Source of the DNA: Bacteroidota bacterium
GTDB lineage: Bacteria; Bacteroidota; Bacteroidia; NS11-12g; UBA955
DNA length: 11,076 bases
Direction of reading: 5' to 3'
NCBI GenBank assembly: GCA_947460045.1
Contig: CANHGC010000020.1
Coordinates: forward strand, 1-11,076
A program made the position numbers and the translations under genes. The notes below the pieces were generated by a model. It ran no database searches. It had not been told where the DNA came from and was given only the letters and a program-made list of their open reading frames with translations. Of the stretch, positions 1-6,570 are shown one piece after another. Each line of letters starts with the position of its first letter. The stretch's first letter is position 1.

Positions 1-934
1 CATCCCCCCAATTCCAGAAATAGGTGGTGCCGCCGCCAGTGTTTGATGTTGCAAAGAATTTCCAAGTGGTATCGTTGGTCTTTTTCCAAGTCATGCCGCC
101 TATGATGCCGCAAGGGTTGCCAACAGTCACAGTTTTGCAAATCTTGATCTTGCACTTGCCGGTTTTGTCGGTAATGGTTAAACAAACCGTGTAAGTACCC
201 GCTTTGGCGTATTCGTGGTATGGGTCGATGCCCTTGCCCGTTTTGCCATCGCCGAAATCCCAAGAGTAAGTATGTCCTGTGTTGCTGCTCGCTTTGAAAC
301 GGAACTTTCCGCCAGTATTTACGAAACTGAATTCACCTTTTAAATCACAAGGCTTGCCACAGCTTACTTTGATCTCTTTGCAGAAAGTGGCTGTACAGGT
401 TTTGCCTGTTGAATCTGTCCAAGTGGCAGTAACGCACACTTTGTAAACGCCTTCCGATAAATAACTCTTTACTGGATCAATGCCTTTACCGTCAGTTTTG
501 TCGCCGAAATTCCATGTGTAAGTGGTTCCCGTTTGGTTTGAACTGGCTTTGAATTTTACCTTCTTGCAATCATTCGTGAAACTGAATTCAGTGGTTAATT
601 TACAATCGCAACTCACCACCGTAATGGTTTTGCAGATTGATGTATCAAACTTGGTACAAGTGTTTATCAATTTTCCACATACAGTATAAGTACCCGCGGC
701 TGGGAAAGTGTAAGTGGCTTTTGCACCGTAAGCATAGGTCGTTGCACCATTGCCAGTGATGAACCATTTAATCTGTGCACAAGAGTCGTTCAATAATGTG
801 CCTTCCGCATTGAATGATCCTTTCAAACACTGACTGCTAACGCCTGTGGCCAATCGAACTTTGGTTTGCGCATTGGCTGAAATTGAGATGGTTCCGATTA
901 AAACCAATGCCAAAAATTGTATGAGTTTTTTCAT
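1..934 (-). CDS. Secreted PKD-repeat protein, N-terminal part (runs off left edge)
   Basis: The frame opens with ATG at 934 and stays open for 311 codons to the left edge, so the C terminus is missing. Residues 1-22 form a Sec signal peptide: MKKL start, hydrophobic core, and an ANA|QT cleavage site. After it come repeated immunoglobulin-like PKD modules of about 85 residues. Two are clear, with WNFGD at 141-145 and WDFGDG at 225-230. A third has just begun (WNWGD at 307-311). The region around residues 29-107 looks like a degenerate PKD-like module: it keeps the AGTYTVC strand but lacks the WDFGDG loop. Each module ends in a Cys-containing strand followed by a short Cys-rich linker, so disulfides are plausible. 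In Bacteroidota such repeats occur in long cell-surface proteins, often with a C-terminal type IX secretion or gliding-motility domain, which cannot be seen here. The ligand or substrate is unknown. A -7-like box lies just upstream, so it may be transcribed separately from the DUF6702 gene behind it. Confidence 0.88.
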   Translation of the reverse strand, partial: MKKLIQFLALVLIGTISISANAQTKVRLATGVSSQCLKGSFNAEGTLLNDSCAQIKWFITGNGATTYAYGAKATYTFPAAGTYTVCGKLINTCTKFDTSICKTITVVSCDCKLTTEFSFTNDCKKVKFKASSNQTGTTYTWNFGDKTDGKGIDPVKSYLSEGVYKVCVTATWTDSTGKTCTATFCKEIKVSCGKPCDLKGEFSFVNTGGKFRFKASSNTGHTYSWDFGDGKTGKGIDPYHEYAKAGTYTVCLTITDKTGKCKIKICKTVTVGNPCGIIGGMTWKKTNDTTWKFFATSNTGGGTTYFWNWGD

Positions 935-949
935 AGTAAATTGCTATTT

Positions 950-957
950 CAAAAATA
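950..957 (-). promoter_or_regulatory. Candidate Bacteroidota -7 box for the PKD-repeat gene
   Basis: The minus strand reads TATTTTTG, a full match to the Bacteroidota -7 consensus TAnnTTTG, ending 15 bases before the ATG at 934. The -33 region is weak: only a TTTC lies 16 bases upstream, instead of TTTG. The 146-base gap 935-1080 holds nothing else I can support. Confidence 0.33.
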
Positions 958-1080
958 GACCAAAAAGTTCCACGAAACGTTGTCTTGGGATGGGTGTTTT
1001 GTTGAATTTTTCCGGTTTGTGACGTAAACATGACCCGAAGTCAAACATTCTGAGTCCCGATGCTCAAAAACTGCGTCAAT

Positions 1081-1668
1081 TTATTGCATACCAAAGGTAT
1101 GACAGTCCTCGGGATTGGATATTTTCCAATGTTGCTTCACCGTGCCATAAGTCACATGTAAAAAGTGGGTCTGTGTCTCCAAGGTTTCATACAATGCGCG
1201 ATTGCAAACGACCAGACTTTTCGCTTTGCCCCGAATGCTCGATTCAAAATAACACCAAACACCTTCTTCCTCAATGTCATAGCCCAACATCGTCAAAGGC
1301 AAATGGGTAGTGCCCCAATTGATCTTCAATTTCGATAATAGGTAGTTTTTTAATAGCACCTGGTCTTGGGGTCTCTTCGCCGATAGGTTGATTTTCTGTC
1401 CCGTTTGCTGAAAAATGGCCTCTTGCACATCATCAACGAACAACTTGCAACTAACACTCACGAGCTTGGATTTGGGTTCGATTTTTATTTCCGTAACCCC
1501 AACAAAATAGGGGTGCATGGCGGTGATTGCCACAAAACACAATGCCAATAAACAATGGGCCGCAAAGCGATGTCGTTGCGCAAAATTCTTGCGACCACCA
1601 GAAGCTTCCTTCCGGGATTTTAAGCCAATAGTATCCCAATTCAACCCAAACTTTTCGTTTCTTTGCAC
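1081..1668 (-). CDS. DUF6702 family protein (exported or membrane-anchored, unknown function)
   Basis: The protein has up to 195 residues. The segment from about residue 52, HPYFVGVTEIKIEPKSK, then VSVSCKLFVDDVQEAI, matches what I know of DUF6702, a small Bacteroidota family with no assigned function. Residues 35-50 are hydrophobic (a signal anchor or uncleaved signal), so the rest probably lies outside the inner membrane. The start is uncertain. The first in-frame start is GTG at 1668, followed by a TTG at 1644; the only nearby ATG (1518) would remove the hydrophobic segment. A GTG start would put it 20 bp from the divergent HupE/UreJ-like gene. From memory, DUF6702 genes often sit next to HupE/UreJ-like and M1 peptidase genes in Bacteroidota, and the same three families are adjacent here, although this gene is on the opposite strand. 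The family call is fairly sure; the function is unknown. Confidence 0.8.
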   Translation of the reverse strand: MQRNEKFGLNWDTIGLKSRKEASGGRKNFAQRHRFAAHCLLALCFVAITAMHPYFVGVTEIKIEPKSKLVSVSCKLFVDDVQEAIFQQTGQKINLSAKRPQDQVLLKNYLLSKLKINWGTTHLPLTMLGYDIEEEGVWCYFESSIRGKAKSLVVCNRALYETLETQTHFLHVTYGTVKQHWKISNPEDCHTFGMQ

Positions 1669-1680
1669 GCCTCAAAGTTA
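1658..1680. promoter_or_regulatory. Back-to-back candidate -7 boxes between divergent genes
   Basis: The plus strand at 1658-1665 reads TTTCTTTG, one mismatch from TAnnTTTG, 23 bases before the HupE/UreJ-like ATG. The minus strand at 1673-1680 reads TAACTTTG, a full match, only 4 bases before the GTG at 1668. No good -33 TTTG was found for either. If both are real, the two transcription starts nearly coincide and RNA polymerase could not occupy both sites at once. Confidence 0.35.
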
Positions 1681-1688
1681 CTCATCGC

Positions 1689-2276
1689 ATGGAAGATTTT
1701 ACATTTTGGTTGGAAATGGGCCTGTCGCACATCCTCGATTGGCAAGGGTATGATCACATGCTGTTCCTGCTGGCGCTGTGCTGCGTCTTTACCTTTGGCG
1801 ATAAACGATGGATTTGGTTGGTGTCGGCGTTTACCATTGGACATGCTATCTCATTGGCATTGAGTGTGTTGAATGTTATTCGATTGCCATCTTCTTGGAT
1901 CGAAGCGATGATTCCGGCCACCATTGCTTTCTCGTGCATTCAGCATTTGTGGCCCCTGTTGAAACCTGGAAAACACGTATTGGCCGATAAGTCGGTTCTG
2001 CCTACTGTGTTGGCTTTCGGGCTCATCCACGGCCTCGGGTTTTCCAATTTTCTCCGTTCGATGTTGGGCAGTGAATCGTCCATCGCTTTCCCGCTTTTTT
2101 CATTCCATGTGGGGTTAGAAATAGGACAAATTCTCATCATTTTGGTGGTTTTGTCGGTCACTACCGCCATGGATAAATTTCTGAATATCAATAAGAACAA
2201 GCGCATCGCCCTGTTGGCATCGCCGGTGCTGTTACTGTCGATCTGGATGTTGGCGGCGCGATTGATGACGCTTTAA
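1689..2276 (+). CDS. HupE/UreJ-like integral membrane protein
   Basis: This 195-residue protein is mostly hydrophobic, with about six predicted membrane segments. The motifs are those of the HupE/UreJ_2 family: GLSHILDWQGYDHMLFLLAL (residues 11-30, with H14, D17, D22, H23), FTIGHAISL (48-56, H52), FGLIHGLGF (110-118, H114) and FHVGLEIGQ (139-147, H140, E144). In the wider HupE/UreJ family such membrane His/Asp residues are linked to nickel or cobalt uptake, but this Bacteroidota branch has no proven substrate, and no hydrogenase or urease gene is in view. Its position 92 bp before a secreted zinc peptidase allows an inferred role in metal supply or envelope metal homeostasis. The ATG at 1689 gives the complete conserved N terminus. 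Stop is TAA. Confidence 0.88.
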   Translation: MEDFTFWLEMGLSHILDWQGYDHMLFLLALCCVFTFGDKRWIWLVSAFTIGHAISLALSVLNVIRLPSSWIEAMIPATIAFSCIQHLWPLLKPGKHVLADKSVLPTVLAFGLIHGLGFSNFLRSMLGSESSIAFPLFSFHVGLEIGQILIILVVLSVTTAMDKFLNINKNKRIALLASPVLLLSIWMLAARLMTL

Positions 2277-2317
2277 CTGTTCAATTTAAAGCCCGCGCAT
2301 TTCCCCATAGCCCAAAC

Positions 2318-2359
2318 TTGTCGGCATTTGGGGGGATTTCCTTATTTTTGTTGACTTTG
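2318..2359 (+). promoter_or_regulatory. Candidate promoter of the M1 peptidase gene
   Basis: Two overlapping Bacteroidota-type options lie here. TATTTTTG at 2343-2350 matches TAnnTTTG fully and has a TTG at 2318-2320, 22 bases upstream. TGACTTTG at 2352-2359 has one mismatch and a TTTG at 2327-2330, 21 bases upstream. The second ends 9 bases before the ATG at 2369. Either one argues against translation starting at the in-frame TTG 2318. Confidence 0.38.
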
Positions 2360-2368
2360 ACATTTGTG

Positions 2369-4882
2369 ATGAACCCCTGTAAATCGAACCACGTGAAAAG
2401 TTTGTTGGCCTCAACCGCCCTCTTTGTTGTTGCCATCGCGCCCAGCATCGCACAAAACCTACAAAACAATCCCACCTCCAACCACGGAAACAAATTTGAA
2501 CAATTGGGTACCATTTTACCCGATGCAAATGGGTATCGGACGGCTTCTGGTGCGCCCGGACATGAATATTGGCAGCAACGCGCCGATTATCAGATCAAAG
2601 CCACATTGGATGAGAAAAAGCAATATTTACATGGCGATGAGACCATTACCTATTTCAATAACTCACCGGATGCCTTAACCTACCTATGGTTGCAGTTGGA
2701 TGAAAATGAACACAATCCAAACGGCGAAAACAATTATTTCAACGAAAGTGGCAAGAGTTTGCCCATGACCCCAGGTCAGATCGATGCGTTGGATGTAAAA
2801 ACCAAATTGGCTGGCTATGGCGTAAATATCATCAGTGTCACCGATGCGGCAGGAAAGGCATTGCCCTATACCATCAACCAAACCATGATGCGCGTGGATT
2901 TGCCCAAAGCCTTGGCAAGTCAACAGAAATATACCTTTAAAGTTAAGTGGAACTATAAAATCCCGGAACGCAACAAAATTGGCGGCCGCGGTGGTTACGA
3001 ATTTTTCCCGAAAGATGGTAACCACATTTTTACCATCTCACAGTGGTATCCCCGGATGTGTGTTTACAGCGATTATCAAGGTTGGAACCACAAACAGTTC
3101 ACCGGAAGGGGAGAGTTTAGTTTGGTGTTTGGGAATTTCGATGTGCAAATGACCGTCCCTGCCGACCACGTCATCGCAGCCACTGGAGAATGTCAGAACT
3201 ACGCCCAGGTACTCACATCAGACCAACTAAAACGCTGGAACGCCGTTCAAAAACTGACCGCCATGGACGTGACAGCCGCCGCTGGGGCAATGGATCCCAC
3301 TGAAATCGTGACGTTGGATGAAGCCAAATACCGCGAACAACACCGGGATACCGTTCAAACCAAAACTTGGCACTACAAAGCCACCAATGTGCGTGATTTT
3401 GCTTGGGGTAGTTCTCGCAAATTTGTTTGGGATGCCATGCCAGAATTTGTGCAAGGAAAACGCATTCAGTGTATGAGTTACTACGGAAAAGAAGCCTATG
3501 GTTTATATCGCAAGTACTCCACCAAAGTAGTGGCCCACACCATCAAAACCTACAGCAAATTTACCACCCCTTACCAATACCCAGTGGCCATCAGCGTTGA
3601 GGCATCCAGCGGAATGGAATACCCAATGATTTGTTTCAATTATGGTAGAACCGATGAAGATGGTACTTACAGCTCACGCACCAAATATGGTATGATTGGC
3701 GTGATCATTCACGAAGTGGGGCACAATTTCTTCCCAATGATCATCAATTCCGATGAGCGCAACTGGAGTTGGATGGATGAAGGATTGAATACCTTTGTTC
3801 AGTTCTTAACAGAGCAAGAATTCGATAACAATTACCCATCGCAGCGAGGTCCAGCCCACAAAATTGTGGACTATATGAAAATGCCCGCGGATCAGCTCGA
3901 GCCCATCATGACCAATTCCGAGAACATCATCAATTTCGGTCCCAATGCCTACGCCAAGCCGGCCACGGGTTTGAATATCTTGCGCGAAACCATCATGGGC
4001 CGTGAATTGTTCGATTACGCATTCAAAGAATATTGCAACCGTTGGGCCTACAAGCACCCCGCTCCAGCCGATTTTTTCCGCACCATGGAAGATGCCTCTG
4101 GCGTGGATTTGGATTGGTTTTGGAGGGCGTGGTTCTACGACATTCAGCCCGTAGATATTTCTATGGATTCCGTTTTGGCATACCGTGTGTTTTCGCCCAG
4201 TGAAATGCCTGTGAAGTTGGATAGCACCCAGCGATTGGGTAGGGGACGTGGTTTAGGCATGGGCAATGGCAAAGGCAAAAATGGTGTGACTTCCGTTCCT
4301 GCCAGCGAGTTTCAACACGTAAGCAAACTCCGCAACAAAGCTGCTGGTATTCAATTTGCTGTGGATCGCGATACCTCTCTACGCGATTTTTACTATTATT
4401 ACAACCCCGCCAAAGATACCATAGGTGCAGCAGCAAGAGCCGCATTGGCCGCGCAAGGACAGCCAAAGTCTGAAACGGCAGTTCGCGATTTGTATAAAGA
4501 TTATACCTTGCTCACGCCAGACGAAATGAAGGCCTATGAAAATGCCTATTTGTATGAAATTACGTTCACCAACAAAGGCGGTTTTGTGATGCCCATCATT
4601 TTACAATGGAACTACACCGATGGTACCTCAGAAGTGGATTACATCCACGCCTACATCTGGCGTAAGAATGAAAATCGCGTGACCAAGAATTTCCTCAAGC
4701 GCAAAGAAGTGGCAAGCATCGTTTTGGATCCCTTCAAAGAAACATCGGACATTGATGAAAGCAATCACACTTGGCCCAAAACCCAAGAGCCCACGCGATT
4801 TGAAATCTTCAAAAACAAGCAAATGTCGGCCAGTGAGCAGGTAGAGATGACCCCAATGAAAAAGGCCCTTCGCAAGAAGTAA
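2369..4882 (+). CDS. Secreted M1 family zinc metallopeptidase
   Basis: This 837-residue protein is a gluzincin aminopeptidase that removes N-terminal residues from peptides, probably in the periplasm or outside the cell. Zinc ligands and catalytic Glu are visible as HEVGH (448-452) and, 18 residues on, E471 in WMDEGLN (the HEXXH-X18-E signature). GMEYP at 415-419 takes the place of the exopeptidase GAMEN motif. Y528 in NAYAKPATGLNIL is the likely transition-state tyrosine. DLDWFWRAWF (580-589) closes the catalytic domain. A C-terminal region of about 245 residues follows, with a Gly/Arg/Lys-rich linker near 623-640 and no domain I recognise. The N terminus, up to about residue 28 (IAPSIAQ), is a signal peptide. 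I chose ATG 2369 over the in-frame TTG at 2318 because it gives a normal signal peptide and leaves the promoter outside the gene. Substrate range is unknown. Confidence 0.93.
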   Translation: MNPCKSNHVKSLLASTALFVVAIAPSIAQNLQNNPTSNHGNKFEQLGTILPDANGYRTASGAPGHEYWQQRADYQIKATLDEKKQYLHGDETITYFNNSPDALTYLWLQLDENEHNPNGENNYFNESGKSLPMTPGQIDALDVKTKLAGYGVNIISVTDAAGKALPYTINQTMMRVDLPKALASQQKYTFKVKWNYKIPERNKIGGRGGYEFFPKDGNHIFTISQWYPRMCVYSDYQGWNHKQFTGRGEFSLVFGNFDVQMTVPADHVIAATGECQNYAQVLTSDQLKRWNAVQKLTAMDVTAAAGAMDPTEIVTLDEAKYREQHRDTVQTKTWHYKATNVRDFAWGSSRKFVWDAMPEFVQGKRIQCMSYYGKEAYGLYRKYSTKVVAHTIKTYSKFTTPYQYPVAISVEASSGMEYPMICFNYGRTDEDGTYSSRTKYGMIGVIIHEVGHNFFPMIINSDERNWSWMDEGLNTFVQFLTEQEFDNNYPSQRGPAHKIVDYMKMPADQLEPIMTNSENIINFGPNAYAKPATGLNILRETIMGRELFDYAFKEYCNRWAYKHPAPADFFRTMEDASGVDLDWFWRAWFYDIQPVDISMDSVLAYRVFSPSEMPVKLDSTQRLGRGRGLGMGNGKGKNGVTSVPASEFQHVSKLRNKAAGIQFAVDRDTSLRDFYYYYNPAKDTIGAAARAALAAQGQPKSETAVRDLYKDYTLLTPDEMKAYENAYLYEITFTNKGGFVMPIILQWNYTDGTSEVDYIHAYIWRKNENRVTKNFLKRKEVASIVLDPFKETSDIDESNHTWPKTQEPTRFEIFKNKQMSASEQVEMTPMKKALRKK

Positions 4883-4893
4883 GCCCTTGTTTG

Positions 4894-4925
4894 TTTGAAC
4901 GAGTATTTGGATTTTCGTATCTTTG
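4894..4925 (+). promoter_or_regulatory. Bacteroidota promoter (TTTG-N20-TATCTTTG) for the DoxX-like gene
   Basis: TTTG at 4894-4897 and TATCTTTG at 4918-4925 match the -33 and -7 consensus with 20 bases between them. The -7 box ends 7 bases before the ATG at 4933, so transcription should begin at or within a few bases of the start codon. This is the clearest promoter in the window. It indicates that the DoxX-like gene is transcribed independently of the M1 peptidase. Confidence 0.72.
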
Positions 4926-4932
4926 TAAAACT

Positions 4933-5298
4933 ATGACAGATAAAAATAAGAATATCATTCAATGGATTGCAGCCGCATTGGTGAGCGCTGTTTTCGTTAT
5001 GAGCGGGATTATGAAGCTCAACTTACCTGCCGAAATGGTTGCACAAATGGCCAAGCAGGGGATAACCCCAGCCATCGCAAAGAATTTGGCCATCATTGAA
5101 TTGGTGAGCGCCGTTTTGTTTTTGTTGCCCAGAACCAGCGTGTTGGGAACTTTGTTGCTTACCGCTTACATGGGTGGTGCCATCGCAACCCACGTAACAA
5201 CCGCTCAACCCTTGTTGGTGCCTTGTGTGATCATGGCCATCATTTGGATTGTATCGGTTTGGAGAAATCCAGAATTGAAAACCCGCTTGTTGGGTTGA
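4933..5298 (+). CDS. DoxX-like family membrane protein
   Basis: This is a 121-residue protein with four predicted membrane helices: about 8-28, 48-66, 70-88 and 92-108. It has the DoxX-like pattern VFVMSGIMKL in helix 1 and YMGGAIATHVT in the loop/helix 3 region, with an SVWRNPELK tail. DoxX-like proteins are small inner-membrane proteins. Some relatives are quinol-oxidase-associated or take part in redox stress responses, but most, including this subgroup, have no established function. The frame is open from TTG 4891, but that would place the promoter inside the gene; ATG 4933 directly follows the -7 box and gives the usual family length. The gene converges on the DUF2490 gene with 5 bases between stop codons. 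Confidence 0.87.
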   Translation: MTDKNKNIIQWIAAALVSAVFVMSGIMKLNLPAEMVAQMAKQGITPAIAKNLAIIELVSAVLFLLPRTSVLGTLLLTAYMGGAIATHVTTAQPLLVPCVIMAIIWIVSVWRNPELKTRLLG

Positions 5299-5303
5299 TT
5301 GAC

Positions 5304-6029
5304 TTATCGGATAGAATAATCCAACTGAAGTCCGTAAATGTAAAACAACCGATTGTAGGTGGCTTTGCCATAATCCGGACGGTAAATGAAATAGGGGTTC
5401 AATTTGAGTCCCTTTTTTATTTCCCATTTTACACCAAGCTCGTCGCGCCAATTATCGACCATAAAATCTGCTCCAAACTTCATGATGGGTTCCACCGATC
5501 CATAAACGTCCAGCCTTTTGTTGATCTTGTATTTGGCTTGCGCCCTCACCCGCCAATAGCCTTCGCTTTGGTCCGGCTTGCTTACATCGTCGAAATCTTG
5601 AATTTGATTCTGAACCAACGCCCGGCCTTCAAAAGTGAGGTGTCGCCATTTGTAATCGCACTGCATTCCCAATGAATACCGATTGTAATTGCCTTGCTGT
5701 ACCATCGCCAAGCGATATTCCGCCGTTGCATCGAAATGCTTATTGATCTTTCGCTGAACCCCCAAACTCAGGTAGTTCCCGCTGTGCGTTTGAACGTTGT
5801 TGAAGTATCTGGATTGAAAGTCTAAGTCCAATTTCCAAGATTTGTTGAGTTTCTTGTTGATGCCCAGGCTCATCCAACCTTGCACATCCACTGGGTCAGC
5901 TTTCGTGGCTTGAGCGTGAATCTCGCCTATGCCAGCGTTCAGGAGCAACAACATCGCCCCGAAACGGACGAACATCGCCCCAAAACCACTGAACATCGCC
6001 CGGCGAACCTCATTCAAGTTAGTCCACAT
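5304..6029 (-). CDS. DUF2490 family outer-membrane-type beta-barrel protein
   Basis: The protein has up to 241 residues. After a signal sequence ending near IHA|Q (residue 39-40) the chain alternates polar and aromatic residues in amphipathic strands, e.g. WKLDLDFQSRYF, GNYLSLGVQRKI and YGLQLDYSIR at the C terminus. This matches DUF2490, a Bacteroidota/Proteobacteria family predicted to form outer-membrane barrels; function unknown. It is the last gene of the CotH-VTC-DUF4956 operon. The ATG at 6029 overlaps the end of the DUF4956 gene by 11 bases, which suggests translational coupling. The start is ambiguous: in-frame ATGs at 6029, 5996, 5975 and 5954 all precede the mature part, and the last three sit in a 21-bp triplicated sequence. 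The 5975 start gives the most typical signal peptide (MFVRFGAMLLLL). I kept the longest form because of the coupling. Confidence 0.85.
   Translation of the reverse strand: MWTNLNEVRRAMFSGFGAMFVRFGAMLLLLNAGIGEIHAQATKADPVDVQGWMSLGINKKLNKSWKLDLDFQSRYFNNVQTHSGNYLSLGVQRKINKHFDATAEYRLAMVQQGNYNRYSLGMQCDYKWRHLTFEGRALVQNQIQDFDDVSKPDQSEGYWRVRAQAKYKINKRLDVYGSVEPIMKFGADFMVDNWRDELGVKWEIKKGLKLNPYFIYRPDYGKATYNRLFYIYGLQLDYSIR
5950..6001. repeat. Three 21-bp tandem imperfect repeats at the DUF2490 gene start
   Basis: AACATCGCCC occurs at 5950-5959, 5971-5980 and 5992-6001, exactly 21 bases apart. On the coding (minus) strand each copy supplies GGGCGATGTT, and the unit encodes seven residues: AMFSGFG, AMFVRFG, AMLLLLN. 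The period is a whole number of codons, so changes in copy number would keep the frame and alter only the signal-peptide length and the number of start codons. Confidence 0.85.
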
Positions 6030-6570
6030 AGAACACAGTGACTTTGCAAGCGTCTTTCAAATAGTCGAGTTCAGAAACCTCGCAACGAACCACGTTCAAG
6101 CCCGTGCGCGCCCGCAAATCCTCGATCAACGCCGCTCGCTGCCCAACATGTGCCAAAGCGATATTGTCGTACAGTATCTCCATGCTCCGTTCCTTGGCGA
6201 AAATCCAGCCGCTTTCCAATACGAAAACCATCGCCAATATCAATGCCGCCATGGTGACTTGCAATTGGAGGTTCTGTGTGGTGGCGCCCAGCAATCCCAA
6301 GGCGATCGACAAGAACAAAAAGGTCATGTCTTTGGCCGATAATCCCTCGGTGCGATAGCGCAAAATGCTAAAGACCGCGAACATCCCGAAGGCCGCGCCA
6401 GTGCTCAGATTCACTTGGTTCAGCACAATCGCCACGAAGAAAATGATGGTGTTGAATCCGAAAAAGGTCAAAAACAAATCGGTGCGTTTGTAACTGCGAT
6501 AGTACAGGCCGCGAACCAAGATGAAAACCGCCGAAAAATTGATCAAATAGGGTATAAGAATGTCAAGCAT
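6019..6570 (-). CDS. DUF4956 domain integral membrane protein
   Basis: This 183-residue protein has about five membrane segments in residues 2-124, then a soluble C-terminal tail of about 60 residues ending KVTVFYVD. The central block GAAFGMFAVFSILRYRTE followed by KDMTFLFLSIALGLLG is the DUF4956 signature as I know it. Function is unknown. Across several phyla this family is found next to VTC-domain and CotH genes, as here. The frame opens with TTG at 6576, but ATG 6570 two codons later is the better start; it overlaps the VTC stop codon (6563-6565) by 8 bases. The 3' end overlaps the DUF2490 start by 11 bases. Inference: it may anchor or cooperate with the cytoplasmic VTC enzyme, perhaps to export a product. 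Confidence 0.9.
   Translation of the reverse strand: MLDILIPYLINFSAVFILVRGLYYRSYKRTDLFLTFFGFNTIIFFVAIVLNQVNLSTGAAFGMFAVFSILRYRTEGLSAKDMTFLFLSIALGLLGATTQNLQLQVTMAALILAMVFVLESGWIFAKERSMEILYDNIALAHVGQRAALIEDLRARTGLNVVRCEVSELDYLKDACKVTVFYVD

Noticed and set aside
1..934. Repeats in the leftmost gene, considered as a CRISPR array or mobile repeat.
   Set aside because: They lie in one open frame with codon-level periodicity and encode PKD modules; similarity is at protein level with only short exact DNA matches.
1031..1043. Small inverted repeat TGACCCGAAGTCA downstream of the DUF6702 stop, considered as a terminator.
   Set aside because: The stem is only 4 bp and no proper T-run follows in the direction of transcription.
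2311..2332. CCCAAA/TTTGGG inverted repeat between the HupE/UreJ-like and M1 genes, considered as a terminator.
   Set aside because: The stem is 6 bp with a 10-base loop, is not GC-rich enough and lacks an adjacent T-run. It may be chance, and it overlaps the candidate promoter.
2318..2368. TTG start for the M1 peptidase, 17 codons upstream of ATG 2369.
   Set aside because: The extra stretch overlaps promoter-like boxes, and without it residues 1-28 form a normal signal peptide.
5023..5675. Long open frames antisense to the DoxX-like and DUF2490 genes (5023-5451 minus, 5223-5675 plus).
   Set aside because: Their translations lack recognisable motifs and have the composition of shadow frames, while the opposite strands encode clear protein families.
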